DNA of 64,000 bases from Pseudactinotalea sp. HY158 (GCF_009660225.1 NZ_CP045920.1:2492079-2556078), one strand, 5' to 3'. Positions 29,153 through 38,716 are shown, numbered from the stretch's first letter. Notes: generated from the letters alone by a model not told the origin. Program-made: numbers and translations.

Positions 29153-30132
29153 GGGATCACCTGCACTTTCAGTCCGTGGCCGGCGCGGAAGAGGTCGAGC
29201 GCGCGGTCGAATTCGGCGAGCGGGACCCGGTCCGTGACGAAGACGTCCGCGGGGATGACGCCCGTGGCGAAGAGGTCGAGGGCCCGGTCGTAGGAGTTGA
29301 GGGTGGCCATCGACCCGGTGATGGTCAGCTCGTGCCGGAAGATCGAGTAGGGGTCGATGCTCGCGCGCGCGGCGTAGTCGGCGACCCCGAACTGCAGGAA
29401 CGTGCCGCCGCGCTCGAGGCGGCCGAGGCCGTCGGAGATCGCGCGCTCGTTGCCCGAGGCGTCGATCACGAGGTCCCAGACACGGTCGAACTCGTCCGCG
29501 TTCGTGGCCGTGCCGTCGCAGCCGAGCCGCTCGGCGATCGCGAGCTTGGCGGGGTTGACGTCGACCATCCGGACGCTGGCGAGCCCGACCTTCTTCGCGA
29601 GCTCGAGCATCATGAGCCCCATCGTGCCCGCCCCGTAGATGACCGCGTGATTTCCGAGCTGGCTCGCGAGCACGTCGTAGCCGCGGATCGCGCACGAGAG
29701 CGGCTCGATCAGCGTGGCGTCGCGGGTGTCGATGCCCGCCGGCAGCGCGCGGCAGTACTGTGCGCCGACGACCGCGAACTCCGCGGCGCCGCCGTTGAAG
29801 GACGTGCCGTAGCCCCCGGCGACCTCGCACAGGTTCGTGCGGCCGCGCCGGCACGGCGGGCAGCGGTGGCAGATATAGGAGGGGTTGATCGCGACCTGGT
29901 CGCCGGCCCGGAACTCCGTCACCTCCGCGCCGGTCGCCACGACCTCCCCGGCGAACTCGTGCCCGGGCACGATCGGGAACGTGTCGGCGAACTCGCCGGC
30001 GAGGATGTGCAGGTCGGTGCCGCAGATGCCGTTCGCCGCGACCTCGACCACGACGTCGCCGGGCCCCGGCGTGGGGTCGGGGATCGTGGTGTACTCGACC
30101 GTTCCGGGCTCCGTGAAGAGAACCGCCTTCAT
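29149..30132 (-). CDS. zinc-dependent alcohol/polyol dehydrogenase
   Basis: 327 aa, somewhat short for the family. Catalytic zinc motif GICGTDLHILAG and PGHEFAG, structural cysteines in CHRCPPCRRGRTNLC, cofactor motif YGAGTMGLM. Similar in style to D-arabinitol, sorbitol or galactitol dehydrogenases. First gene of a two-gene minus-strand operon whose second gene is coupled by a 4-base overlap. Two adjacent zinc dehydrogenases suggest oxidation of two stereoisomers or two successive steps. Confidence 0.9.
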   Translation of the reverse strand: MKAVLFTEPGTVEYTTIPDPTPGPGDVVVEVAANGICGTDLHILAGEFADTFPIVPGHEFAGEVVATGAEVTEFRAGDQVAINPSYICHRCPPCRRGRTNLCEVAGGYGTSFNGGAAEFAVVGAQYCRALPAGIDTRDATLIEPLSCAIRGYDVLASQLGNHAVIYGAGTMGLMMLELAKKVGLASVRMVDVNPAKLAIAERLGCDGTATNADEFDRVWDLVIDASGNERAISDGLGRLERGGTFLQFGVADYAARASIDPYSIFRHELTITGSMATLNSYDRALDLFATGVIPADVFVTDRVPLAEFDRALDLFRAGHGLKVQVIP

Positions 30133-30266
30133 GCTTTCGCTCCTCGAGATGATGGACGACGTCGACTCACCCTAGAGCGTCCGGCCCGCCCGCGGGGCGC
30201 GCCCCGGTGGGCAGGATCGACCGCCTCGCGCGCAGGGGTCGGCAGTCCCCGCCCGGGTCGGCGCGC

Positions 30267-30815
30267 TCAGGCTCTTCTGCCGGCCACGCCGCGGATGACG
30301 TTGAGCCCGCCCAGGACGACGAGGGAGATCCCGAGGAACCACCACAGGAACACGGCCCCCCACAGCGGGCTGCTCAGGAGCGTGAAGCCCGCGATGACCG
30401 AGGCCAGCGCGAACACGATCGCGAGCACCTTCGAGTCCGATCGTCCGAGCGTGAAGAGCGCGGCGAAGCCCTCGACGATCCACATGACCCCGACCATGAC
30501 GGTGAGGAACACGGCGAGGAAGGCGGCGGAGCGGCCCAGCGATCCGAAGGCGAAGGCGCCCGCCGCGATGTACAGCAGGCCGAGCAGGACGTGCGCGATG
30601 CGCCCACCCACCCCCAGGCCCTTCGACAGGAGCCCGATCGCGGCGTAGACGATGCCGGCGACGATCGCGTACGCCGCGATGACACCGGCGAGCGCCACCG
30701 CGGCCTTCGTCGGCCAGACGAGCACCGCGATGCCGAATCCGACGGCCGCGAGGCCGCCGAGGGAGAGGGCCAGGCGTGCCCCCTGGGCCGGCGGCGCTGA
30801 GGTGGACGTGGTCAT
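30267..30815 (-). CDS. HdeD/DUF308-family membrane protein
   Basis: 182 aa, almost entirely hydrophobic, with six predicted helices arranged as three hairpins. Repeated blocks such as GIAVLVWPTKAAVALAGVIAAYAIVAGI are the DUF308 repeat (L-x-W-P...A...G..A...I..G). In E. coli HdeD is linked to acid resistance; in actinobacteria the role is unknown. The start is the ATG at 30815 (MTTSTSAPP), with GAAGGAGCTCG upstream. Single gene. Confidence 0.88.
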   Translation of the reverse strand: MTTSTSAPPAQGARLALSLGGLAAVGFGIAVLVWPTKAAVALAGVIAAYAIVAGIVYAAIGLLSKGLGVGGRIAHVLLGLLYIAAGAFAFGSLGRSAAFLAVFLTVMVGVMWIVEGFAALFTLGRSDSKVLAIVFALASVIAGFTLLSSPLWGAVFLWWFLGISLVVLGGLNVIRGVAGRRA

Positions 30816-30959
30816 GCGAGCTCCTTCGCTCCAGGCAGATCCCCGGCGACGTACCGGTATTCAGCAGATCATAGCGATCCGTAGCAGTTCCAGCTGGGCC
30901 CTTGTACCCACCTCGCGGCCTGGCCGCGACCACCGCCCTGGGGCCGCAGCGCCGATGAG

Positions 30960-31118
30960 TTATCGGCCCTGCGCCTTCCGCTTGACCCAGCCGTAGGCGG
31001 CGGTGGCGATGACAAGCACGATCCCGATAAACGCGAGCCACAGCAGGCCCTTGATCACGAACCCGAGGATCGCCAGCACGAGCCACAGGATGAGCAGGAA
31101 CGCGAGGAATCCGAGCAT
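30960..31118 (-). CDS. small hydrophobic two-helix membrane protein
   Basis: 52 aa beginning MLGFLAFLLILWLVLAILG. Two predicted transmembrane segments and a short basic tail (GWVKRKAQGR). Small proteins of this make-up are frequent in actinobacteria as general membrane or stress proteins with no known function. The start is the ATG at 31118; the frame is open further upstream but that part is charged and not gene-like. Confidence 0.65.
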   Translation of the reverse strand: MLGFLAFLLILWLVLAILGFVIKGLLWLAFIGIVLVIATAAYGWVKRKAQGR

Positions 31119-31281
31119 GGCTTCACGGTAGGGCAGCCGGGCGGGCGCGGCCAGGGGCTCACGCACCGATCGACCCGAGAAATTTTGCACATGACTTTCG
31201 TCTCGCCCTAGGATGTCGGAGACCAATTTCAGGCCGTGCTCGCCGTCGAGCCCGGTGCGGTCACCGATCGAAGGAGATGCA

Positions 31282-34101
31282 GTGCCCCGCTCTCACCCCA
31301 TGCGCCCGGCCTGGCGCCGCCCGCTCGTGCTCGCAGCGTGCGCGGCCGTCGCCGCCACCGGCGCCCTCGCGCCGCTCACGCCGGCCCCGGCGGCCGCCGC
31401 ATCCGGACCGGCCGCCGCCGAGGCCGGACCGGTCGTCGCCGAGCCCCAGGTCACGCCCACCCCGCAGCAGGCCGACTACTCCGGCACCGGACTGGAGCTG
31501 CCCGAGCGGGTGAGCGTCGTCGCCGGCGAGGGAGCCGACGAGGCGGCCCTCGACCTCCTCGGCGAGGTCCTGCGTGGCCACGGAATCACGCCGACCCGCC
31601 TCGAGGTGCCCGGCCGCGCGGAGGCGGGTGACGTCGTCCTCACGCTCGGCGACGGCGCCGAGCTCAGCGACGAGCTCGCCGGAGCGGGCCTCGCGGTGCC
31701 GGACCGCGGCGAGGCCTACGCACTCGGCGTCGACGCGCAGGAGGGCGCGGTCCTCATCGCGGGCAGCGACGGCGCCGGGCAGTTCTACGGGGTGCAGACG
31801 CTGCGCCAGCTGTTCGTCGAGACGGGCGCGGGCGACGTCGTGCTCGCGGGCGCCTCGATCACCGACTTCCCGGCGATGGCGCTGCGGGGAACGGTCGAGG
31901 GCTTCTACGGTCCCCGGTGGAGCCACGAGGGGCGCCTCGATCAGTTCGACTTCTACGGCGACGTCAAGCTCAACACCTATATCTTCGCGCCGAAGAACGA
32001 TCCGTATCACCGGGCGAAGTGGCGCGAGCCGTACCCCGCCGACCAGATCGCCGAGATCGCCGAACTCGTGGCGGCCGCCGACGCGAACCACGTGCGGTTC
32101 ACGTTCGCGCTCTCCCCCGGGCAGTCGATCTGCTACACCTCCCCCGAGGACTACGCGGCGCTCGTGGCCAAGCTCGAGCAGGCCTACGACGTGGGCGTGC
32201 GGTCCTTCTCGGTGCCGCTGGACGACATCACCCTGAGCTCCTGGCACTGCGACGCGGACCAGGCCGCCTACGGCGACCCCTCGAACGGCACCCACGGCCA
32301 GGCGCAGGTCGACCTGCTCAACAAGCTGAACGCCGACTTCATCGCCGGCCATTCGGGCGTGCTGCCGCTGCAGACCGTGCCGACCCAGTACAACACCGTC
32401 ACGGAGTCGCCGTATAAGCAGGCCTACCGCGAGGGCCTCGACTCCGACATCGTGGTCATGTGGACGGGCACGGCCACCGTGCCGGTCCACATCGGCGTGG
32501 ACGACGCCCAGGACTTCCTCGACGTGTACGGCACGCCGGCGTTCCTGTGGGACAACTACCCGGTGAACGACTTCAAGCGCGCCGCCGGGCGGCTGCTGCT
32601 CGCGCCCTACCAGGAGCGCGAGGCCGGCCTGAGCGAGGTGCTCAGCGGAATCGCCTCGAACCCGATGAACTACCCGGCCGCGAGCAAGGTCGCGGTGTTC
32701 ACGATCGCGGACTTCGCGTGGAACGACGCCGCCTACGACCCCGCGGCCTCCTCGCGCCGGGCGGCCGAGTACCTCGCCGGCGGCGACGACGCGACGGCCG
32801 ATGCGCTCATGCTGTTCTTCGACCTCAACTCGTTCGGGCCGGGCTGCACGCCGCGCTGCGCCGACGCGGAGGGGCCGGGCTGGCTGCCGCCCGCGCCGAA
32901 GCTGGCGGACGAGATCGCCGAGTTCGAGGCCGCCTGGGCGGGCGGGCGCCGCGCCGAGGCGATCGCCGGGCTGCGGCCCGTGGCCGCCGCGATGCAGGCC
33001 GCGCCGGGCATCATCCGCGCCGGGGTCGCGGACGAGCTGTTCCTCGCCGAGACGTCGGCGTGGCTCGATGCGACCGCCGACTGGGGCGCCGTGCTCGACC
33101 AGGCGCTCACGATGCTCGAGACCGCCGCCGGCGGCGACCTCGAGGCGGCGGCAGCGCAGGCCGATGCCGTGGAGTCCGCGATGATCGATGCCCAGAGCGT
33201 CGTGGTGGGCACCGATGAACTCCGCTACGAGGGGCTGCTCAAGCTCGCGGACCAGGTGCTCGACCGGTTCGTGGTCGACGCCCTGCTGCGCGCGCGCAAC
33301 TGGGACCTGTTCGACGGTACCGCGCGCAACCTGGCCGCCGGGTCGAACGTGTCGGCCTCGAGCTGGTACGGCGAGCAGGACAAGTTCCGCCCGGCGAACG
33401 CGATCGATGCCACGTGGGTGCCCAAGTCCGTCAAGGACGAACGCTGGGGCTCGGTCTATGACAAGGCGAACCCGGAGAACCACGATGACGAGTGGCTCCA
33501 GGTGGAGCTGGCCGAGCCGAGCCTCGTGCCGCGGGTGGAGATCCGCTGGGAGGGCGCCTGCGCCGCCGAGTTCCAGATCCAGACCTCGCTCGACGGCGTG
33601 ACCTGGAACTCGACCGAGGTCTCGGGCGTCGACGACGCCAACGCCTGCATCACACCGCAGGCGGTCGAGGTCGACGGCGATGACCCGGTGTTGTTCGTGC
33701 GCATGCAGGGCGTGGAGAGCAAGGGCAGATACGGCTACTCGATCTTCGAGTTCATGCCGATCGGCGTGCCGGTGGTGGACGATCTCGCCCGGCAGGCGAC
33801 CGGGACCGCGGCCTCCTCGGTCAAGTACGACCGGGTCGACTTCCAGCCCGAGTACGCGATCGACGGCGACGTGTACACCTGCTGGTCGTCCTGGCGCACC
33901 GACGAGGAGTGGATGCAACTCGAGTTCGACCGGCCGATCCGCGCCGACCTCGCCCGGCTCGCCTGGGAGGTCGACGGGGCGTGCGCCGAGGCGTACAGGA
34001 TCCAGACCTCGACCGACGGGCAGACCTGGACCGACGTGGCCGACGTGGCGGACTCGACGTGCGCGACCACGTCGTGCCGCTGGCGGAGACCGGGCCGGTG
34101 A
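31282..34101 (+). CDS. secreted GH84 beta-N-acetylglucosaminidase, frameshifted near its C-terminus
   Basis: 939 aa as read. GTG start at 31282 behind GAAGGAG, then a Sec signal peptide ending in an Ala-rich stretch. An N-terminal GH20b-like domain is followed by the GH84 catalytic barrel: TVEGFYGPRWSHEGRLDQFDF, YIFAPKNDPYHRAKWREPY, and the catalytic pair D314-D315 in VPLDDIT. It would remove N-acetylglucosamine from glycans or glycoproteins outside the cell. Two F5/8-type (discoidin) carbohydrate-binding modules follow. The second one breaks at about 34063, where the frame changes and a stop comes 13 codons later. The rest of that module plus a wall-anchor region continues in the next frame. 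Confidence 0.9.
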   Translation: MPRSHPMRPAWRRPLVLAACAAVAATGALAPLTPAPAAAASGPAAAEAGPVVAEPQVTPTPQQADYSGTGLELPERVSVVAGEGADEAALDLLGEVLRGHGITPTRLEVPGRAEAGDVVLTLGDGAELSDELAGAGLAVPDRGEAYALGVDAQEGAVLIAGSDGAGQFYGVQTLRQLFVETGAGDVVLAGASITDFPAMALRGTVEGFYGPRWSHEGRLDQFDFYGDVKLNTYIFAPKNDPYHRAKWREPYPADQIAEIAELVAAADANHVRFTFALSPGQSICYTSPEDYAALVAKLEQAYDVGVRSFSVPLDDITLSSWHCDADQAAYGDPSNGTHGQAQVDLLNKLNADFIAGHSGVLPLQTVPTQYNTVTESPYKQAYREGLDSDIVVMWTGTATVPVHIGVDDAQDFLDVYGTPAFLWDNYPVNDFKRAAGRLLLAPYQEREAGLSEVLSGIASNPMNYPAASKVAVFTIADFAWNDAAYDPAASSRRAAEYLAGGDDATADALMLFFDLNSFGPGCTPRCADAEGPGWLPPAPKLADEIAEFEAAWAGGRRAEAIAGLRPVAAAMQAAPGIIRAGVADELFLAETSAWLDATADWGAVLDQALTMLETAAGGDLEAAAAQADAVESAMIDAQSVVVGTDELRYEGLLKLADQVLDRFVVDALLRARNWDLFDGTARNLAAGSNVSASSWYGEQDKFRPANAIDATWVPKSVKDERWGSVYDKANPENHDDEWLQVELAEPSLVPRVEIRWEGACAAEFQIQTSLDGVTWNSTEVSGVDDANACITPQAVEVDGDDPVLFVRMQGVESKGRYGYSIFEFMPIGVPVVDDLARQATGTAASSVKYDRVDFQPEYAIDGDVYTCWSSWRTDEEWMQLEFDRPIRADLARLAWEVDGACAEAYRIQTSTDGQTWTDVADVADSTCATTSCRWRRPGR

Positions 34102-34862
34102 GCTTCGTGCGGATGCAGGGGGTGGAGCGGGCGAGCACGTACGGCTACTCGCTCTTCACGTTCTCGCTGTTCGCGATGGACCCGCTCGAGGTGACGCCGG
34201 CGGAGGTGACCTTCACCGATGAGGAGGGCACGGCCGCGGACACGTACACGATCCCGGCGTCCGAGGGGGTGGTGTATCTCGTGGGTGAGGACGACGCGGC
34301 CCCGGGTACGTACCCGGGTTCCGGTGAGGTTCGGGTCACCGCTCGCGCGCTCGACGGGTACGTCATCGCCGACGGCGCCGACACCGAGTGGGCGCACGCC
34401 TTCGACGCGACCGAGCCGACCACGGAGCCCACGGACGAACCGACCGACGAACCCACGGACGCGCCGACCGAGGAACCGAGCGACACTGCCGACTCGGGTA
34501 GCTCCGGTGACTCGGGTGCGTCCGGTGACTCGGGCAGCTCCGACGACTCGGGCGCGTCCGGTGACTCGGGCAGCTCCGACGACTCGGGCGCGGCCGGCGG
34601 CGAGCCGACCGACGGCTCGGGTGGTGGCACCGAGGCCCCGGGCACCGGCAGTGACGACGCCGGATCCTCCCAGGGCGGCGGCTCCACGGACGACGGGCCG
34701 GCGAGCACCGGCGACTTGGACGACCTTGACGACCTGGACGACCTTGATGACGTGGACGCGATGCCCTCGACCGGTTCGTCGGCCGCAGCCGTATGGATCG
34801 GCGCGCTCGTCATCGCCGCCGGCGCGCTGGTCCTGACGATGCGGCGCCGCCTGACGGTCTGA
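34065..34862 (+). pseudogene. out-of-frame C-terminal part of the GH84 protein, with MPSTG wall anchor
   Basis: Resumes the second F5/8 module exactly where the upstream frame fails: VSFVRMQGVERASTYGYSLFTF parallels LFVRMQGVESKGRYGYSIFEF of the first module. Then comes an Asp/Ser/Thr-rich repetitive wall-spanning linker (repeats of TDEP, GDSGASGDSGSSDDSG), MPSTG at 34761-34775, a hydrophobic helix and a basic tail, that is, a sortase signal with Met in place of Leu. One base is missing between about 34062 and 34065 relative to a continuous frame. It has no start codon or ribosome site of its own. A true mutation or a sequencing error are both possible; if real, the enzyme is released instead of wall-bound. 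Confidence 0.8.
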
Positions 34863-34875
34863 CCCGCCCGCGCAC

Positions 34876-34922
34876 CCGTGGGTGCGGAATCACCGATCCC
34901 ATCGGGACTTCCGCACCCACGG
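34876..34922 (+). terminator. terminator after the GH84 locus
   Basis: Fourteen-base perfect stem, CCGTGGGTGCGGAA at 34876-34889 with TTCCGCACCCACGG at 34909-34922. A second small stem (CCGAT/ATCGG) sits inside the loop. It starts 14 bases after the stop of the anchor-coding frame, which supports that frame having been the true gene end. No gene or recognisable riboswitch is seen in the remaining ~180 bases up to 35106. Confidence 0.8.
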
Positions 34923-35106
34923 TCATGTCCAGACCGAGGCGTCGTTTCTCACCCACCGAGACGCGTTCCGGTTCGTGGTCACTGCCGGATCGGGCGGGTG
35001 CGTGCCGGGGCCGCCGCTCTACCGTCGTCGGCAGCGGACCACCCCGGTCCGTACCGCGACCCGGCCCACCGGCCGGAGCGGCCACCAGCATGGGAGCGCA
35101 GCCGCC

Positions 35107-36297
35107 GTGTCCACCGCCGTCGAACCGACCACCACCGTCGACCCCGCGCCCACCCCGCGCGCCGACCTGATCGCCGACCTCGCCGAACCGGGCCCCGCGG
35201 TCGCCGCGGCCCGCCGGGCCAAACCGGCGGTCGTCTCCGAGACCGCGGCGGCCCACGCGGCGATCTTCGACGGCGCGGGCACGCTCACCGGCGAGCTCCG
35301 CCACGCGATCGCGGCCCGGGTCGCGGCCCAGCAGGGCTCGGCCGTGCTCTCGGCACACCACGCCGGCCGGACCGAGGTCGACCTCGACCTCGCGAGCGGC
35401 GACCCGAACGTGGGCCGGATCGTCCGCCATGCGGACCTGCTCAGCGCCGCCCCGGCCCTCGTCACCCCGGCGGACGTCGCCGACCTCGGCGAGCACCTCG
35501 GCCCCGACGACCTCGTGCTCCTGGCCCAGCTGGTCGCCTTCACCAGCTACGAGGCCCGGCTCGTCGAGGGCCTGCGGCTCCTCTCCGGCCACGAGCCCAC
35601 CGCCCCGGCCGGCACCGCTCCCCTGTCCGGCTCGATCGGCGAGCGCTCGAAATATCGTCCGCGCACCGCACCGAACGGGCGGCCCGCGCCGCGGGAGTAC
35701 ACCACCGAGATTCTCGGCTGGGAGTCCTGGGTCGACCCGATCCCGGCCGAGGAGCTGACCGACGTCCAGGCCGACGCCTTCCGCGGCAAGACGAACGGTG
35801 CCTATTTCCGCCTCCTCGCCCGCCACACCGGGGCGCTCGCCGCCCGCACCCGCATCGACCACGCGATCTTCGCCACGAGGGTCGGCCTCCCGCGCGCCGA
35901 GCGCGAACTCGCCGCCGCGGTCACGAGCCGGGTGAACGACTGCGTGTACTGCGCCTCGGTGCACGCCCGCAAGGCCGGCCGGCTCTCCAGGCGTGTGGAC
36001 GACGTCGCCCGGCTTCTCGCCGCGCCGCTCGCTCGCGCGGGGGCGTGGCGCCCGGTCGATCTCGCGCCGCTGAGCGCACCGTTCGCCGGCTCCGACGAGC
36101 GCTGGGCCGCCCTCGTCGACTTCGCCGCCGCCCTGTCGACCACCCCGTCACGGGCGACGGCGGGTCAGGTCGACGCGCTGCGTGCCCTCGGGCTCAACGA
36201 CGTCGAACTCGTCGACCTCGTCGGATCGGTCGCGTTCTTCTCGTGGGCGAACCGGCTCATGCTCACCCTCGGCGAGCCGTACCTGCCCGCCGCCTGA
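35107..36297 (+). CDS. fused CMD / alkylhydroperoxidase-like protein (Avi_7170 + Avi_7169 type)
   Basis: 396 aa made of two AhpD/carboxymuconolactone-decarboxylase-like helical domains. Residues ~15-175 match the style of the CMD Avi_7170 family and lack a CxxC motif. Residues ~195-396 match the Avi_7169 alkylhydroperoxidase-domain family, opening with TTEILGWESWVDPI and carrying the redox motif SRVNDCVYCASVHARK (CxxC...H), ending FAWANRLMLTLGEP-like. In other bacteria these two are usually separate neighbouring genes. GTG start with GGGAG upstream. It precedes a siderophore-type ABC importer by 110 bases. It may act as a small thiol peroxidase or in processing an imported compound; the function is unproven. 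Confidence 0.8.
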   Translation: MSTAVEPTTTVDPAPTPRADLIADLAEPGPAVAAARRAKPAVVSETAAAHAAIFDGAGTLTGELRHAIAARVAAQQGSAVLSAHHAGRTEVDLDLASGDPNVGRIVRHADLLSAAPALVTPADVADLGEHLGPDDLVLLAQLVAFTSYEARLVEGLRLLSGHEPTAPAGTAPLSGSIGERSKYRPRTAPNGRPAPREYTTEILGWESWVDPIPAEELTDVQADAFRGKTNGAYFRLLARHTGALAARTRIDHAIFATRVGLPRAERELAAAVTSRVNDCVYCASVHARKAGRLSRRVDDVARLLAAPLARAGAWRPVDLAPLSAPFAGSDERWAALVDFAAALSTTPSRATAGQVDALRALGLNDVELVDLVGSVAFFSWANRLMLTLGEPYLPAA

Positions 36298-36407
36298 GCG
36301 GCTATCGCGCCACGGCCGCCTCGATCGAGCCATGGCCGCCCACCCACCCCCGATCCGCCGCGCCCCCACCCGGGCGAGCGACGCCGTCCCGAATCAAGGA
36401 GAATCCC

Positions 36408-37514
36408 ATGACCAAGCGCCTCACCCGAGTACTCCCGCTGCTCGCCGCCGCCGGGATGCTCGCGGCCTGCGGGCAGGTGCAGGCCGCCGAGCAGACCGGC
36501 GACCCCGGGACCGACGCCGCCAGCTCCACGGCGGCCGAGGAGGCCGGCACGATCACCGTGACCGACGACCTCGACCGCGAGGTCACGATCCCCGTCCGCG
36601 TCGATCGGGCCGTGGTCACGCTCAGCTACAACAACGAGTTCGTCCAGGCGATCGGGGCGGGCGAGACGGTCGTGGGGATCGATCGCGGCACCCTCGAGCG
36701 CGATCCCTACCTCGGCTTCGACGAGAGCGAGGTGGTCGGGGAGTCGATCGGGGAGCTCAACTACGAGTCGATCGTGGCGCTCGACCCGGACGTGGCGATC
36801 ATCCCCCGCAACGGTGCCTGGCAGGAGGCCGCCGACCAGCTCGAACAGTTCGAGATCCCGGTGGTCGTCGTGAGCGCCTGGGACTTCGACGTGTTCGACG
36901 AGACCGTGGAACTGCTCGGAGAGGTCTTCGGTGAGCCCGAGGGTGCGGCGAAGGTGCAGGACTTCTACCACGAGATCTTCGACACCGTGGCCGACCGGGT
37001 CGACGGCCTCGACCCGGTACCGGTGTACTGGGAGACCGACAAGCCGTACGTCACCGCCCTGCCCGGTTCGGGCTTCGATGCGATCATCACCGCCGCCGGC
37101 GGAACGAACGTGTTCGGCGACGTCGACGGCGGCGACGCCCAGTTCGAGACCACGGTGGATCCCGCGAGCGTCGTCACCCGCAGTCCGGCCGTGATCGTGC
37201 ACGAGCGGCCGCCGTCGGCGGCGCCGTACCCGGCGGGCGAGATCGCCGACCTCGCCGCGTCGATCCCGGAGCGCCCGGGCTTCGCCGGGATCGCCGCCGT
37301 CACCGGCTCCCAGGTGTACGTGAGCAACGGCTGGGCGACCTCCGGACTGTCGAAGGCGATCGGCGCGGCCTACCTCGCCTCGTGGCTGCACCCGGAGGCG
37401 TTCACCGGCATCGATCCGGCCGACTACCTGGAGCGCTGGGCGGTCGAGTTCCAGGGCATCTCCGAGGCCGACTACGCGGGCGCCGACGCCTACGTGTGGG
37501 GGAACGGCTCGTGA
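36408..37514 (+). CDS. siderophore/metal-chelate ABC transporter substrate-binding lipoprotein
   Basis: 368 aa class III (FecB/FhuD/BtuF-type) binding protein. Signal peptide with lipobox LAACGQ at residue ~21; strong ribosome site AAGGAG. The core begins ITVTDDLDREVTIPVRVDRAVVTLSYNNEFVQAIGAG, the normal periplasmic-binding opening, with a long linking helix (EVFGEPEGAAKVQDFYHEIFDTVADR). Ligand is probably an iron-siderophore or another metal chelate. Coupled by overlap (GTGA) to the permease gene. Confidence 0.9.
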   Translation: MTKRLTRVLPLLAAAGMLAACGQVQAAEQTGDPGTDAASSTAAEEAGTITVTDDLDREVTIPVRVDRAVVTLSYNNEFVQAIGAGETVVGIDRGTLERDPYLGFDESEVVGESIGELNYESIVALDPDVAIIPRNGAWQEAADQLEQFEIPVVVVSAWDFDVFDETVELLGEVFGEPEGAAKVQDFYHEIFDTVADRVDGLDPVPVYWETDKPYVTALPGSGFDAIITAAGGTNVFGDVDGGDAQFETTVDPASVVTRSPAVIVHERPPSAAPYPAGEIADLAASIPERPGFAGIAAVTGSQVYVSNGWATSGLSKAIGAAYLASWLHPEAFTGIDPADYLERWAVEFQGISEADYAGADAYVWGNGS

Positions 37515-38716
37515 GTACACCCACCCGCGCGCGCCCGGGCGATGCCCGCAAAGCGAGCGGTCCGGGCACGGCGGGCGCCACCGGTTCCACGGCCCCCGGC
37601 GCCACCGCCGGCCCCACCGCCGACGATGACTTCGGCGCCTCCCCCGGCGCCCCGCCCACGCAGGGCGCCCCGCCCACCCAGGGCGAGCGCGCGGTGGGCT
37701 CCCGCGGCGCCGTCCTCGCGGTCGCGGCCGTGCTGACGATCGTGCTCGTCGTCGGCTCGACTGCGGTCGGCAGTTCCGGGGTGAGCCTGCCCGACGCGGC
37801 CCGCGCGGTCTGGCTGCGGATCGCCGGCGGCGTGCTCGAGCCGGACTTCGCCCAGACCTACGGAATCATCGCCGACCTGCGCCTGCCGCGCGCGCTGCTC
37901 GCGCTCACGGCCGGGGCGGGCCTGTCGCTGGCGGGTGCGGTCATGCAGGGCCTGCTGCGCAACCCGCTCGTGAGCCCGTTCACGCTCGGGGTCTCCCCCG
38001 CGGCGGCGTTCGGGGCCTCGGCCGCGATCCTGCTCTCGGGCGGGGCGCTCGGCGGGTCGAGCCCGGTCGTCATGTTCTCGGCCCTGATCGCCTCCGGGGT
38101 CGTCACGCTGCTCGTGCTCGGCCTCGCCTCCGCCCGGAAGATGGCCGTGGCCACACTGCTACTCCTCGGCATCGCGATGACCCAACTGTTCGAGGCGCTC
38201 ACCGCGGGCCTGCAGTTCGTGGCGAACGAGAACACCCTGCAGGCGATCGTGCGCTGGACCCTCGGGTCCGTGAACGACGCCGGCTGGGACCAGGTGCGCA
38301 TCATGGCGATCGTCGTGGCGATCGTGCTGCCCCTGGTGCTGTGGTTCGCCGGCGACATGAACGCGATCGCGTTCGCCGGGGACGACGCCGCCCGGTCCCT
38401 CGGGGTGAACGTCACCGTCGTCCGGGTGGGTCTCATCGTCGTCTCGGTGGCGCTCGCCTCGGTCGCCGTGTCGCTGTGCGGGGTCATCGGCTTCGTGGGC
38501 CTCGTGGGCCCGCACATCGCCCGGCTCCTCATCGGGGCGAACCATCAGGTGCTCCTGCCGATGTCGGCGCTCACCGGCGGGGTGCTGCTCGTCGCGGCCG
38601 ACACCCTCGGCCGCACGATCATCGCCCCGGCGGTGATCCCGGTCGGGATCGTCGTGGCCATGGTCGGTGCACCGGTATTCATTTATCTCATCATGTCCAG
38701 GAAGGCCTCCTCATGA
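37511..38716 (+). CDS. FecCD-family ABC transporter permease
   Basis: 401 aa with about ten helices after an unusually long (~70 residue) Gly/Ala/Pro/Thr-rich cytoplasmic N-terminus. Family motifs: LRLPRALLALTAGAGLSLAGAVMQGLLRNPLVSP near the first helices and GVIGFVGLVGPHIARLLIG near the end. Works as a homodimer (no second permease gene here). The start is the GTG at 37511 overlapping the binding-protein stop. Confidence 0.93.
   Translation: MSTPTRARPGDARKASGPGTAGATGSTAPGATAGPTADDDFGASPGAPPTQGAPPTQGERAVGSRGAVLAVAAVLTIVLVVGSTAVGSSGVSLPDAARAVWLRIAGGVLEPDFAQTYGIIADLRLPRALLALTAGAGLSLAGAVMQGLLRNPLVSPFTLGVSPAAAFGASAAILLSGGALGGSSPVVMFSALIASGVVTLLVLGLASARKMAVATLLLLGIAMTQLFEALTAGLQFVANENTLQAIVRWTLGSVNDAGWDQVRIMAIVVAIVLPLVLWFAGDMNAIAFAGDDAARSLGVNVTVVRVGLIVVSVALASVAVSLCGVIGFVGLVGPHIARLLIGANHQVLLPMSALTGGVLLVAADTLGRTIIAPAVIPVGIVVAMVGAPVFIYLIMSRKASS

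Noticed and set aside
34040-34070. Programmed frameshift in the GH84 gene
   Set aside because: No slippery heptamer or downstream stimulatory structure is apparent; mutation or sequencing error fits better.
34923-35106. Possible SAM-type riboswitch before the CMD gene
   Set aside because: A GGTCATG-like start is present, but the conserved core and pairing pattern of SAM-I or SAM-IV were not found by eye. An Infernal search with the Rfam SAM models would settle it.
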